Virus record (IMG/VR): IMGVR_UViG_3300044633_003049
Coordinates: 147,785 to 211,784 of that record
From: a virus
Reading direction: 5' to 3' (one strand)
DNA length: 64,000 bases
This document shows, piece after piece, positions 53,563 through 61,185 of this stretch; the first letter of the stretch is position 1; every line of letters begins with the position of its first letter. The position numbers and the translations under genes are program-made. The notes under the pieces were generated by a model. That model was not told the DNA's origin, did no database searches, and saw nothing but the letters and a program-made list of their open reading frames with translations.

Positions 53563-54135
53563 ATGTCACAAGGAAAAGGAACAATATCATCTAACGATTT
53601 AATGCAAAAATTAGTTAATGCTAAAAAGGTTATGAATAAAGTAGACGGCGGAAACTACGAAAGAGGTCATGTAAATGAAGAAATGTTAAGGTCTAATCCA
53701 GAAGATTTAATGAATAGTCAAGATTTACCACAACAATCTTCTACAAAACAAATGGGTATGCCGTCTGTTGATAAAATACAAAATTCTAAATTACCTGACG
53801 CAATTAAAAAAGCAATGATTGAGAATCCAATTCAACAAATATCTTTAAATGATACACTTGATATGGATTTCTTAAAAGGTGCTAAAAGATTAATGGAACA
53901 AGAAGGTGTCGGTAAAAAACAACCACAACAAAAACAAGTAGTACAATATAATAGTAATATTGATATGGGGGCAATTGCCACACTTATTGAAAATACAGTT
54001 CGTAAAGTGATGGACGAAAAGTTAAATCAAATATTAACAGCATCAACCACAGCATCAATTAATGAAAATTTAGTATTAAAGGTAGGTGATTCAATATTCA
54101 AAGGTAAAATCACTGGTGTAAATAAAGCAAAGTAA
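53563..54135 (+). CDS. Probable virion or prohead-core protein, 190 aa
   Basis: A Gln/Asn/Lys-rich protein with disordered N-terminal two thirds (QDLPQQSSTKQMGMPSVDKI). A helical segment follows (MGAIATLIENTVRKVMDEKL), then a small C-terminal strand module NLVLKVGDSIFKGKITGVNK. The disordered-plus-helix layout recalls scaffold or internal core proteins. No family was recognised. Last of the first plus-strand cluster before the glycosyltransferase. Confidence 0.65.
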   Translation: MSQGKGTISSNDLMQKLVNAKKVMNKVDGGNYERGHVNEEMLRSNPEDLMNSQDLPQQSSTKQMGMPSVDKIQNSKLPDAIKKAMIENPIQQISLNDTLDMDFLKGAKRLMEQEGVGKKQPQQKQVVQYNSNIDMGAIATLIENTVRKVMDEKLNQILTASTTASINENLVLKVGDSIFKGKITGVNKAK

Positions 54136-54186
54136 TTTTGTTTTCTCATTTTTATTTCTTATATTATAGACATATAATAGTAATTA

Positions 54187-55407
54187 ATGTCAAAAATTAG
54201 AATTTTAGCGATTCCCTCGGATAAACACGGAGTAGGTAAGTTTAGGATGATGGACCCTTACCAATTTATTGGTGATAATCATTCGGATGATATCCATGTT
54301 GATATCTCATATAATGCAGATAACAATGATGAATATTTTTTAAATTACGATATCGTCGTATTTCATACGTTCATACATCAAACAAATCACGAACAAAACA
54401 TTGGAAGAATAAAATGGTTGCAATCCAAGGGTATTAAAGTTATTATGGATATTGATGATTTGTGGTTTGTCGATCAAAGACACCCAATGTATCATCACGT
54501 TAAAGCGTCTAAGATAGGTGAGATGAAAATCGACATGTTAAAAGCAGTTGATTACGTTACAACGACGACACCAATTTTTGCTAAAACAATTAAAGATAAA
54601 TTACATATAAAAAATATTGAGATTTTTCCAAATGCAGTTAATGAAGATGAACCTCAGTTTAAGAGAGAACCAATTAAGTCAGATAAAATTAGATTTGGTT
54701 GGTTAGGTGGTTCATCACACTTACACGATATTGAATTAATGTCAAATGGTATTTCTTCAACGCACAACAGTTTCAAAGATAAAGTACAATTTGTGTTATG
54801 TGGATTTGACTTAAGAGGAAGTGTCACTGAAATTAACCAAGAAGGAAAACAAAGACAACGTCCAATTCAACCAACAGAAACTGTTTGGTATAAGTATGAA
54901 AAATTCTTTACTGAAGATTATAAAGTATTAAGTCCTCAATATAAAAGTTTTTTAAATACATTTGTTGATACACCATATGATGATGAAAATGAATCATATA
55001 GAAGAAGGTGGACAAAGGACATTAAAACATACGCATCAAATTATAATACATTTGACGTGTCTTTGGCTCCGTTAGTTGAATCTCAATTTAACGCTAACAA
55101 ATCACAATTAAAAGTTATTGAAGCTGGGTTTCATAAGAAAGCAATTATTGCAAGTGAAACTGACCCATATACATTAGATTTAATTTCAGCAATTAACGAC
55201 GGTAAGTTTAATGATAATGGTAATGCATTATTAGTTAACCCAAGAAGAAATCATAAGGATTGGGCAAAACATATGAAACGTTTAGTTGAGAATCCAAATA
55301 TGATTGAAGATTTAGGTAATCGTTTATATGAAACAGTAAAAGACAAATACTCATTAAAAAAAGTTTGTCAAGATAGAGTAGAATTTTTTAAATCAATAAT
55401 AAAATAA
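54187..55407 (+). CDS. GT-B fold glycosyltransferase (GT4-like), 406 aa
   Basis: The protein has the two Rossmann halves of a GT-B enzyme: N-terminal ILAIPSDKHGVGKFRMMDPY, VVFHTFIHQTNHEQNIGRIK and VIMDIDDLW; then IEIFPNAVNEDEPQF and IRFGWLGGSSHLHDIELM; and a donor-site region FDVSLAPLVESQFNANKSQL, then KVIEAGFHKKAIIASE. The E..... pair near the C-terminal domain suits nucleotide-sugar binding. One of three transferases within 6 kb, so it may modify phage DNA, virion proteins or the host surface. The target is unknown. Confidence 0.85.
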   Translation: MSKIRILAIPSDKHGVGKFRMMDPYQFIGDNHSDDIHVDISYNADNNDEYFLNYDIVVFHTFIHQTNHEQNIGRIKWLQSKGIKVIMDIDDLWFVDQRHPMYHHVKASKIGEMKIDMLKAVDYVTTTTPIFAKTIKDKLHIKNIEIFPNAVNEDEPQFKREPIKSDKIRFGWLGGSSHLHDIELMSNGISSTHNSFKDKVQFVLCGFDLRGSVTEINQEGKQRQRPIQPTETVWYKYEKFFTEDYKVLSPQYKSFLNTFVDTPYDDENESYRRRWTKDIKTYASNYNTFDVSLAPLVESQFNANKSQLKVIEAGFHKKAIIASETDPYTLDLISAINDGKFNDNGNALLVNPRRNHKDWAKHMKRLVENPNMIEDLGNRLYETVKDKYSLKKVCQDRVEFFKSIIK

Positions 55408-55413
55408 AACAAC

Positions 55414-55650
55414 ATGCATTATTTAGTTACAATCGGTTATGAAACCGAACAAATGGACAGAGAAGGAAACCCTCGTGTTAAAAAGTACAAGTACATTATC
55501 GAAGCGGAATCGGTAGAAGAAGCAACAATTGTCGCATCAAAGTACAGAGCAGGTGACACACGTTCAAGTGAAAGCATTTCAGTTGCTAAAATGGCAATTG
55601 AATGTATCATTGATAGTAAGAACACACCTGAGTATTACAAAAGTAAATAA
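55414..55650 (+). CDS. Small protein, possibly DUF4494-like, 78 aa
   Basis: A 78-residue ferredoxin-like small protein: YLVTIGYETEQMDREGNPRV, then KKYKYIIEAESVEEATIVAS. The pattern of an opening strand, a K..K..+.+.A.S..EA helix and a closing strand recalls small Bacteroidota proteins I know as DUF4494. That match is weak. It follows the glycosyltransferase by 6 bases. Function unknown. Confidence 0.6.
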   Translation: MHYLVTIGYETEQMDREGNPRVKKYKYIIEAESVEEATIVASKYRAGDTRSSESISVAKMAIECIIDSKNTPEYYKSK

Positions 55651-55669
55651 CAATTAAACACCAACTGAT

Positions 55670-55882
55670 ATGGAGTTCTATAGTCGTGAAATACAAATTA
55701 TGCGTCAATCGCAAAGTAAAATGGCTTTAGAGTATGTCACAACAGTTGGTGTTTCTGTTACTTTAGAAGAGTTAATACGAATAACTGATTTATTCGTAGA
55801 AATATGTTTAAGACCCCAAGATGATGACCTTAAAAGAAGAATAAAGGCGTTAGATAAATGGTTGGAAGAAAAGAAAAAATAA
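55670..55882 (+). CDS. Small helical protein, 70 aa
   Basis: A 70-residue protein, MEFYSREIQIMRQSQSKMAL, then VSVTLEELIRITDLFVEICL and a charged amphipathic helix KRRIKALDKWLEEKKK. It has a compact helical layout and no recognised family. It lies one base before the dUTPase gene, so is probably co-translated with it. Confidence 0.6.
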   Translation: MEFYSREIQIMRQSQSKMALEYVTTVGVSVTLEELIRITDLFVEICLRPQDDDLKRRIKALDKWLEEKKK

Positions 55883-55883
55883 A

Positions 55884-56537
55884 ATGGAAAAAGAAGAAAT
55901 AGAACAGTACCTAAAAAAATTAGAAGAGATTGAAAAAACACTTAATGACGATACTGATGAAAGTCAGGATATGAGTTATTTAAGTGAGTTAGAAGATGTT
56001 TTAAATAAATTATCTGGAGAAATTATTAATGATGACGCACCAAAAAATGTTAATACTCCTGTTGCCGGACGAAACATAATTAACACTCAACCAACAATGA
56101 CGGGAGGTGGTACTTTAGTTAAAGTTAAAAAATTAGTTCCTGAAGCTGTAATCCCATCATATTCAAAAGTTGGGGATGCTGGTATGGATTTAACAATCAC
56201 AAAAGAAATAGAAAATACATCATTTAGTGTTTCTTATGGATTTGGTATTGCAATTGAAATTCCACAAGGTTATGTCGGTTTAGTATTCCCACGTTCATCT
56301 GTACGTAACCAAGATTTAATATTATCAAATTGTGTGGGTGTTATTGATAGTGGATATAGAGGAGAATTACAAGCCACCTTTAAGAAAACAAATGGTTTGG
56401 ACTCAATTAAATACAAAGTTGGAGATAGAGGAGCTCAAATCATCATATTACCTTATCCTACCATATATATGACGGAGGTTCTTGAATTATCTAATACAGA
56501 AAGAGGTGAGGGAGGATTTGGATCTACTGGTGTTTGA
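55884..56537 (+). CDS. dut: dUTPase with N-terminal coiled-coil extension
   Basis: A 217-residue trimeric dUTPase that hydrolyses dUTP to dUMP, keeping uracil out of DNA and feeding thymidylate synthesis. All five motifs are present: GDAGMDL (~95-101), PRSSVRNQ (~135), GVIDSGYRGEL (~152-162), GDRGAQII (~180) and the C-terminal RGEGGFGSTG (~206-215). Typical enzymes are 140-155 residues. Here ~70 extra N-terminal residues form an acidic helix (KKLEEIEKTLNDDTDESQDM) and a linker. It pairs functionally with the class II reductase of the same phage. Confidence 0.93.
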   Translation: MEKEEIEQYLKKLEEIEKTLNDDTDESQDMSYLSELEDVLNKLSGEIINDDAPKNVNTPVAGRNIINTQPTMTGGGTLVKVKKLVPEAVIPSYSKVGDAGMDLTITKEIENTSFSVSYGFGIAIEIPQGYVGLVFPRSSVRNQDLILSNCVGVIDSGYRGELQATFKKTNGLDSIKYKVGDRGAQIIILPYPTIYMTEVLELSNTERGEGGFGSTGV

Positions 56538-56540
56538 TGA

Positions 56541-56549
56541 TATTTATAA
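56541..56549 (+). promoter_or_regulatory. Late-promoter-like box before phoH
   Basis: TATTTATAA on the plus strand, just after the dUTPase stop and 31 bases before the phoH start. Confidence 0.5.
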
Positions 56550-56580
56550 ACAATAAACAGAACTTTTAAAACTATCAATT

Positions 56581-57312
56581 TTGGCATATAAAACTAGAAC
56601 CAAAACAACCAACCACCCACCCGTATTAGTAGAAGAGAAGAAGATATCACATAAGGATAGGATTAGACAAATCATCAAACGTCCTAAAGAAAAGTTCCTA
56701 ACGAAAAACCAAGAAATTTATTGGAACATTCTTGGAGAAAATCAAATAACATTATGTTTCGGTCCCGCAGGTGTAGGTAAGTCCTACATAGCAATGAAAC
56801 GTGCTGTGGACCTATTATACGACGATTCTAACAAGTATGAGAAGATTATCATAGTTAGGCCCGCAGTTGAAGCTGAAGAGAAATTAGGGTCACTTCCAGG
56901 GGGTTTAGAAGAGAAATTAGACCCATACATTTATCCGTCATATTATCTATTAAACAAAATTATTGGTAAGGAATCAAGAGAAGAACTAAAAGACCAAGGT
57001 TATATTGAGGTTGCTGCTCTCGCTTACATGAGAGGTTGGAACGTAGATAATACTATTCTTGTTTTTGAGGAAGCACAAAATGCTACCCCATCACAAATTA
57101 AGTTATTATTAACTCGTATTGGATTTAATTCCAAATTTTTCTTATCAGGAGACCTTGAACAATCAGATAAATTTAGAGATAAAACTAAATCTGGTTTATT
57201 TGATGCCAAAATGAGATTACAAGATGTTAAGGGAATTGGTATTTTTGAATTTGGAATGCAAGACATTGTACGAAACCCAATCATTGGTGAAATATTGAAT
57301 AGGTACGATTAA
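56581..57312 (+). CDS. phoH: PhoH-like P-loop ATPase
   Basis: A 243-residue PhoH-family protein: RPKEKFLTKNQEIYWNIL, Walker A FGPAGVGKSYIAMKRA (~60-75), the family signature KIIIVRPAVEAEEKLGSLPG, Walker B TILVFEEAQNATPSQIKLLL (~156-175), and FLSGDLEQSDKF. No ATG is available: the frame upstream is closed by a TAA 9 codons earlier. TTG at 56581 (reading M-A-Y-K-T-R) is the likely start. PhoH is common in phages; its role, perhaps RNA-related, is unsettled. A terminator follows. Confidence 0.9.
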   Translation: MAYKTRTKTTNHPPVLVEEKKISHKDRIRQIIKRPKEKFLTKNQEIYWNILGENQITLCFGPAGVGKSYIAMKRAVDLLYDDSNKYEKIIIVRPAVEAEEKLGSLPGGLEEKLDPYIYPSYYLLNKIIGKESREELKDQGYIEVAALAYMRGWNVDNTILVFEEAQNATPSQIKLLLTRIGFNSKFFLSGDLEQSDKFRDKTKSGLFDAKMRLQDVKGIGIFEFGMQDIVRNPIIGEILNRYD

Positions 57313-57337
57313 AATAATTATTAAATTACATATTTTG

Positions 57338-57371
57338 ACCCACATCGTTTACTATAATGGTGTGGGTTTAT
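57338..57371 (+). terminator. Intrinsic terminator after phoH
   Basis: ACCCACA (57338-57344) pairs with TGTGGGT (57361-57367) around a 16-base loop, followed by TTATTATTT. It is weaker than the others because of the long loop and broken T-run. Confidence 0.6.
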
Positions 57372-57408
57372 TATTTACTTATGGTTATGAATATGTTATA
57401 TTTTTATT

Positions 57409-58053
57409 ATGGAAATTTTTATTAGTATAGATGGTGTTATAAGAAACACAATTCAAAAATTTGACTTTCATTATAAGGATTCTTATTTGGATAGTGAAAG
57501 TGAAGATGTCTTTGAATACGACATAACGGAACCAATTCAAAACGACAATTTATTAAATTCTTATAAATTTCAATCACAAGAAGAATTTGAATATTTTTTA
57601 TTTGTTGAATACCCAATTGAAATATTTGGTCACGCTGGTTTGAGTTACTCCACCACATTTACGGATTTACATAAAATGATTTTTGATAATCCTGAACACA
57701 ATTTTACATTAGTTGGTTTAGATGAATTAGGTAAAGCAAAACCTGCAACACTTTTCTTCTTATCAAAAAATGGATTCATGGGTAATAATATTAAATCTAT
57801 TAAAACTGAAAACTTAAATGAGAATTGGAATAAGTGTGATGTTTGGATTACTGATTGTAAAAAAATTGTTGACTCGTGTCCAAGTGATAAAGTTGTAATT
57901 AAATTTAATACGACTTATAATCAATACTTTACAAATAAAAAAGAAATAACTAAATTAACAGAAATACAAGAACCATGGTTGAAATCTTTGGAAAAATCTA
58001 CTACATTGACCTTGACGGAGTCACAGACAAATGTAGAACAGGAAAAAATATAA
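57409..58053 (+). CDS. Degenerate HAD-like protein, 214 aa
   Basis: It opens MEIFISIDGVIRNTIQKFDF. The fold and DG(V/T) turn match the first motif of HAD phosphatases (hhhhDxDG(V/T)). The nucleophile position is Ser, giving S-I-D-G where D-x-D-G is expected. A later LVGLDELGKAKPATLFFLSK and CDVWITDCKKIVDSCPSDKV look like motifs II/III territory (strand, then T/S, and an Asp/Lys strand). With the nucleophile missing it may be a pseudoenzyme or a structural member of the superfamily. Its last 79 bases overlap the next gene in another frame. Confidence 0.6.
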   Translation: MEIFISIDGVIRNTIQKFDFHYKDSYLDSESEDVFEYDITEPIQNDNLLNSYKFQSQEEFEYFLFVEYPIEIFGHAGLSYSTTFTDLHKMIFDNPEHNFTLVGLDELGKAKPATLFFLSKNGFMGNNIKSIKTENLNENWNKCDVWITDCKKIVDSCPSDKVVIKFNTTYNQYFTNKKEITKLTEIQEPWLKSLEKSTTLTLTESQTNVEQEKI

Positions 58054-58256
58054 AAGACGAGGATGGAGAAGATGTTACCGAGGTAAACATTTTCAAATAT
58101 GAAATTATAAAAATGTGTTTAGATAGAGTGTTGGCCGAGTTTGAACAAGTAGATGAAGAACTTGGTGAATTCGCACAAAACAATACAACCACATCATTTA
58201 AAATTGCATTTAACACACTAATAAAAAATCAAATATTAATAGAAGACGATGAGTAA
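57975..58256 (+). CDS. Small acidic protein overlapping both neighbours, 93 aa
   Basis: A 93-residue protein, MVEIFGKIYYIDLDGVTDKC, then an acidic stretch (DEDGEDVTEVN) and two helices (FKYEIIKMCLDRVLAEFEQV; FKIAFNTLIKNQILIED). It begins 79 bases before the end of the HAD-like gene and ends 8 bases inside the next transferase gene. That overlap with the downstream start supports its being real. I do not recognise the family. IDLDGV here is in a different frame from the SIDGVI of the gene before it and is probably chance. Confidence 0.6.
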   Translation: MVEIFGKIYYIDLDGVTDKCRTGKNIKDEDGEDVTEVNIFKYEIIKMCLDRVLAEFEQVDEELGEFAQNNTTTSFKIAFNTLIKNQILIEDDE

Positions 58257-59313
58257 TAACGAAAACATAGAAAAATTAGAATCTGCTTTAGGTAGATTAA
58301 ATAACAATGAAAGTGTTGTTTATTTTTTAACATACGACACTAAAACAAATGCAAGAGCATCAGTAAAATACATTTACGATTTAGCATTAACACTTAATAG
58401 AAATGGTAGAAAATCCAAAATTTTAGTTGAAGATAAAAACTATGTTGGGGTTAGTTCTTGGTTAAGTGAAGAATATAGTGAATTAGAGATTGTATCTATC
58501 AAAGAAGATAAAGTTGAAATTAAAATTGAAGATGTCTTAGTTGTTCCCGAGTATTACGGAAACACATTACAACAATTATCAAACATTAGATGTATTAAAG
58601 TTTTATTGATACAACAAAAAGAATATATGTTTGAGACATTACCAATTGGTAGTAGGTATAGTGAATATGGATTTGATAAAGTTATTACCACAACTGAAAG
58701 TGCAAAAAAATACATTTTAGATTACTTCCCTGAAAGTTTAGTGTATATTATTCCGCCAATTATTGGAGATAATTTTAAACCAATTAATTTACCATTAAAA
58801 CCTTATGTGGCAATCAGTTGTAGAGATAGAGCGGTACATAGAAAATTAATTTCTGAATTTTATTTGAAGTTCCCACAATTGCGTTGGATTACTTTTAGAG
58901 ATATGGTTCAGATGTCTTATGATGAGTTTTCGTCAAACTTAAAGGAATGTATGGTATCGGTATGGGTTGATGATGAAAGTACGTTTGGTACATTCCCATT
59001 AGAATCTATGAAATGTGGGGTTCCTGTAGTCGGTAAAATTCCTGACACTGAACCAGATTGGTTAAGTGAAAATGGTATGTGGACATACGATGGTAATAAG
59101 TTAGTTGAATTATTAGGTACCTATATTTTAGCGTGGATTGAGGGTATTGAATTAACTGACGAAGTTAAAGATAAAATGAAAGAAACGTTATTACCTTATG
59201 ACACCGAAATTACAAAAAATAATATTTTATCAATATTTGGTTCATTAATAAATAAAAGAGTTGATTCTATTCAATCGGCATTAGACAAATTAAAACAAGA
59301 AGAAACAGTATAA
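58249..59313 (+). CDS. GT-B fold glycosyltransferase, 354 aa
   Basis: A second GT-B-type enzyme. The N-terminal Rossmann half has VVYFLTYDTKTNARASVKYI, then YDLALTLNRNGRKSKIL. The middle has YVAISCRDRAVHRKLISEFY. The donor-site half has CMVSVWVDDESTFGTFPLES, then MKCGVPVVGKIPDTEPDWL, which is the E..(A/S)...G.PV......... pattern of GT4-like transferases. It is coupled to its neighbours (8-base overlap and 1-base gap). Target unknown; likely acts with the GT-A enzyme that follows. Confidence 0.82.
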   Translation: MSNNENIEKLESALGRLNNNESVVYFLTYDTKTNARASVKYIYDLALTLNRNGRKSKILVEDKNYVGVSSWLSEEYSELEIVSIKEDKVEIKIEDVLVVPEYYGNTLQQLSNIRCIKVLLIQQKEYMFETLPIGSRYSEYGFDKVITTTESAKKYILDYFPESLVYIIPPIIGDNFKPINLPLKPYVAISCRDRAVHRKLISEFYLKFPQLRWITFRDMVQMSYDEFSSNLKECMVSVWVDDESTFGTFPLESMKCGVPVVGKIPDTEPDWLSENGMWTYDGNKLVELLGTYILAWIEGIELTDEVKDKMKETLLPYDTEITKNNILSIFGSLINKRVDSIQSALDKLKQEETV

Positions 59314-59314
59314 T

Positions 59315-60094
59315 ATGAAAAATATAACAGTAATTTTACCTTTACATAAATTAGATGATGATTATAAAGTTATGTTAAATAACGCGTTATCGTCTATCGA
59401 GGATTTCCACAATGATGTTAAAGTGTCAATTGTTTGTCCAAGTAAATTAAAAAAAGATTTAGAGAATCTTTCTGAAAAATTAGAAATTGAAATTGTGGTT
59501 AATAAAGGTGAAACAGATTTTTGTTCACAAGTTAATTTAGGTATTGAGAAATGTGATACTGAATGGTTTACTATTTTAGAGGTTGATGATGAATTTAGAC
59601 CTATTTGGTTAAAATCAATCAACGATTATATGAAAATTTATAAAGATGTTGATGTATTTTTACCTATTGTAAGAGACATTAATACTGATGGTAAATTTGT
59701 AAGTTTTACAAATGAATCAGCTTGGGCATATGGTTTTACTGAAATGCAAGGATTCATTGACAATGAAGTATTATTAGATTTCCAAAATTATCAAATAAGT
59801 GGTGGTTTATATAGAACCCAAGTTATTAAGGATAACGGTAGTTTAAAAGAAAATATCAAATTAACATTCGCATACGAATTCTTTTTAAGATTAACACACA
59901 ATGGTATTAGGGTCATGACAGTTCCTAAAATCGGTTATCAACATGTAAACTTAAGAGAAGACTCATTATTTTGGGATTACAAGAATAATGAAAAACAAAA
60001 ACTGTCAGAAAATGAGGTTAAATTTTGGTTGGAAACTGCCAAAAAAGAATTCTTTTTTAAGAATAAACGAGATGTAAATTATGAAACAGTTTAA
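59315..60094 (+). CDS. GT-A fold glycosyltransferase (GT2-like), 259 aa
   Basis: A 259-residue GT-A enzyme: opening ITVILPLHKLDDDYKVMLNN, then DVKVSIVCPSKL, VNLGIEKCDTEWFTILEVDD with the metal-binding EVDDEF in the DxD place, and later YQISGGLYRTQVIK and FAYEFFLRLTHNGIRVMTVP. It transfers a sugar from a nucleotide donor. It is co-operonic with the GT-B gene before it and the sigma-like gene after it (adjacent, no gap). Confidence 0.82.
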   Translation: MKNITVILPLHKLDDDYKVMLNNALSSIEDFHNDVKVSIVCPSKLKKDLENLSEKLEIEIVVNKGETDFCSQVNLGIEKCDTEWFTILEVDDEFRPIWLKSINDYMKIYKDVDVFLPIVRDINTDGKFVSFTNESAWAYGFTEMQGFIDNEVLLDFQNYQISGGLYRTQVIKDNGSLKENIKLTFAYEFFLRLTHNGIRVMTVPKIGYQHVNLREDSLFWDYKNNEKQKLSENEVKFWLETAKKEFFFKNKRDVNYETV

Positions 60095-60793
60095 ATGCCG
60101 AGACCACGAACCCAAAAAATATACTTTGGTGAGGATCAAGAAAAAGCCGTCGTTAATTACCTAGAGAGTACTGACGAAGACGAAAGAAACAAAATATTCA
60201 ATGAGTTTTTAAGAGAACCATTAGTTATTATGGTTGAAAGTATTATTAGAAGATATAAATTATATAGGAAGGATATGGAATTTGAAGAAATTCACACCGA
60301 CACTATGTCTTTTTTAATCACCAAAATTAATAAATTTGACCACACAAAGAACACTAAAGCGTATTCATACTTTGGAACTATCTGTAAAAACTACCTTATG
60401 GGAGCAATACAGAAAGACACTAAAGAACAGAATAGACAAGTATCTTATGATGACATATCATCTGACATTGAAGATAGAAAAGATTTGTCTTATGTTATTG
60501 ATGAACATATTATTGATTATCAAAGTGTTATAATTAAATTAACCATTTCTTTAGAAAACTTTATTGAGAAGGAAAACCTAACGGAAAACGAACAAAAATT
60601 GGGATATGCCTTGTTAGAGATTTTTAGCAATTTTGATAAAATATTCCAAGTTGGGGATGGTAATAAATTCAATAAGAACCTTATCTTACTCTCATTACGA
60701 GAAATGACCTCATTATCCACAAAAGAGATTAGAGTATCCCTAAAACGTTTTAAAAAGATGTATGACGGTATTTTGGTTGGATTTTTAGAATAA
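60095..60793 (+). CDS. 55: Late sigma factor, gp55-like
   Basis: A 232-residue sigma-region-2-like protein. The helix pair FLITKINKFDHTKNTKAYSY, then FGTICKNYLMGAIQKDTKEQ (~73-112), matches regions 2.2-2.4 of phage sigma factors (AYSYFG.I.+NY), which melt and read the -10 box. The N-terminus is PRPRTQKIYFGEDQEKAVVN, and the C-terminal half is helical without a clear region 4. T4 gp55 (185 aa) likewise lacks region 4 and directs late transcription with the sliding clamp. This is the natural reader of the TATTTATWD boxes, an inference. Confidence 0.75.
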   Translation: MPRPRTQKIYFGEDQEKAVVNYLESTDEDERNKIFNEFLREPLVIMVESIIRRYKLYRKDMEFEEIHTDTMSFLITKINKFDHTKNTKAYSYFGTICKNYLMGAIQKDTKEQNRQVSYDDISSDIEDRKDLSYVIDEHIIDYQSVIIKLTISLENFIEKENLTENEQKLGYALLEIFSNFDKIFQVGDGNKFNKNLILLSLREMTSLSTKEIRVSLKRFKKMYDGILVGFLE

Positions 60794-60796
60794 ATC

Positions 60797-60805
60797 TATT
60801 TATTG
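60797..60805 (+). promoter_or_regulatory. Late-promoter-like box before 125-aa gene
   Basis: TATTTATTG on the plus strand, 2 bases before the ATG and just after the sigma gene's stop. Confidence 0.45.
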
Positions 60806-60807
60806 AT

Positions 60808-61185
60808 ATGAGAACACAAAGAAACAATATTACTTTAGATGTTGATTCGGCGTTAGCCCTAATGCAGGAAATCTATAACGATGTTGTAGAGAATAGAAAT
60901 ACTGCGTCCCAAATTTTGAGAAAAATGATGGGATTTATGAAGGACGCTGAAGATATGAGTACAATTGGACCTGTTATTAAAGAACAACAGAAGATTTTAA
61001 ACGATTGTACCGAGAAGAAAATTTCATTAGTTAAATTACAAAGTTTACTATTAAAACAAACTACAGGTGGTGGTAATGGAGGTGGACCAATGGGTAAACT
61101 TACATTATCGGATGAAGATAGGGAGTTATTAGATAAACTGGTAAATGATGGTTCAGATAATAAACCAAGTAATTATTCATTATAA
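60808..61185 (+). CDS. Helical protein, possible small-terminase-like, 125 aa
   Basis: A 125-residue helical protein: LDVDSALALMQEIYNDVVEN, then NTASQILRKMMGFMKDAEDM and KKISLVKLQSLLLKQTTGGG. A Gly-rich linker and an acidic tail follow. The pattern of an early helix pair, a central coiled coil and a flexible tail is compatible with gp16-type small terminases (164 aa in T4). No DNA-binding motif is clear, and no large terminase is in view. The alternative is an unrecognised virion assembly factor. The start is fixed by the ATG 14 bases after the sigma stop, and it overlaps the next gene by one base. Confidence 0.55.
   Translation: MRTQRNNITLDVDSALALMQEIYNDVVENRNTASQILRKMMGFMKDAEDMSTIGPVIKEQQKILNDCTEKKISLVKLQSLLLKQTTGGGNGGGPMGKLTLSDEDRELLDKLVNDGSDNKPSNYSL

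Noticed and set aside
57975-58020. Second HAD motif (YYIDLDGV) in the overlapping 93-aa gene
   Set aside because: The rest of that small protein cannot form a HAD core, so the resemblance to DxDGV is probably chance.
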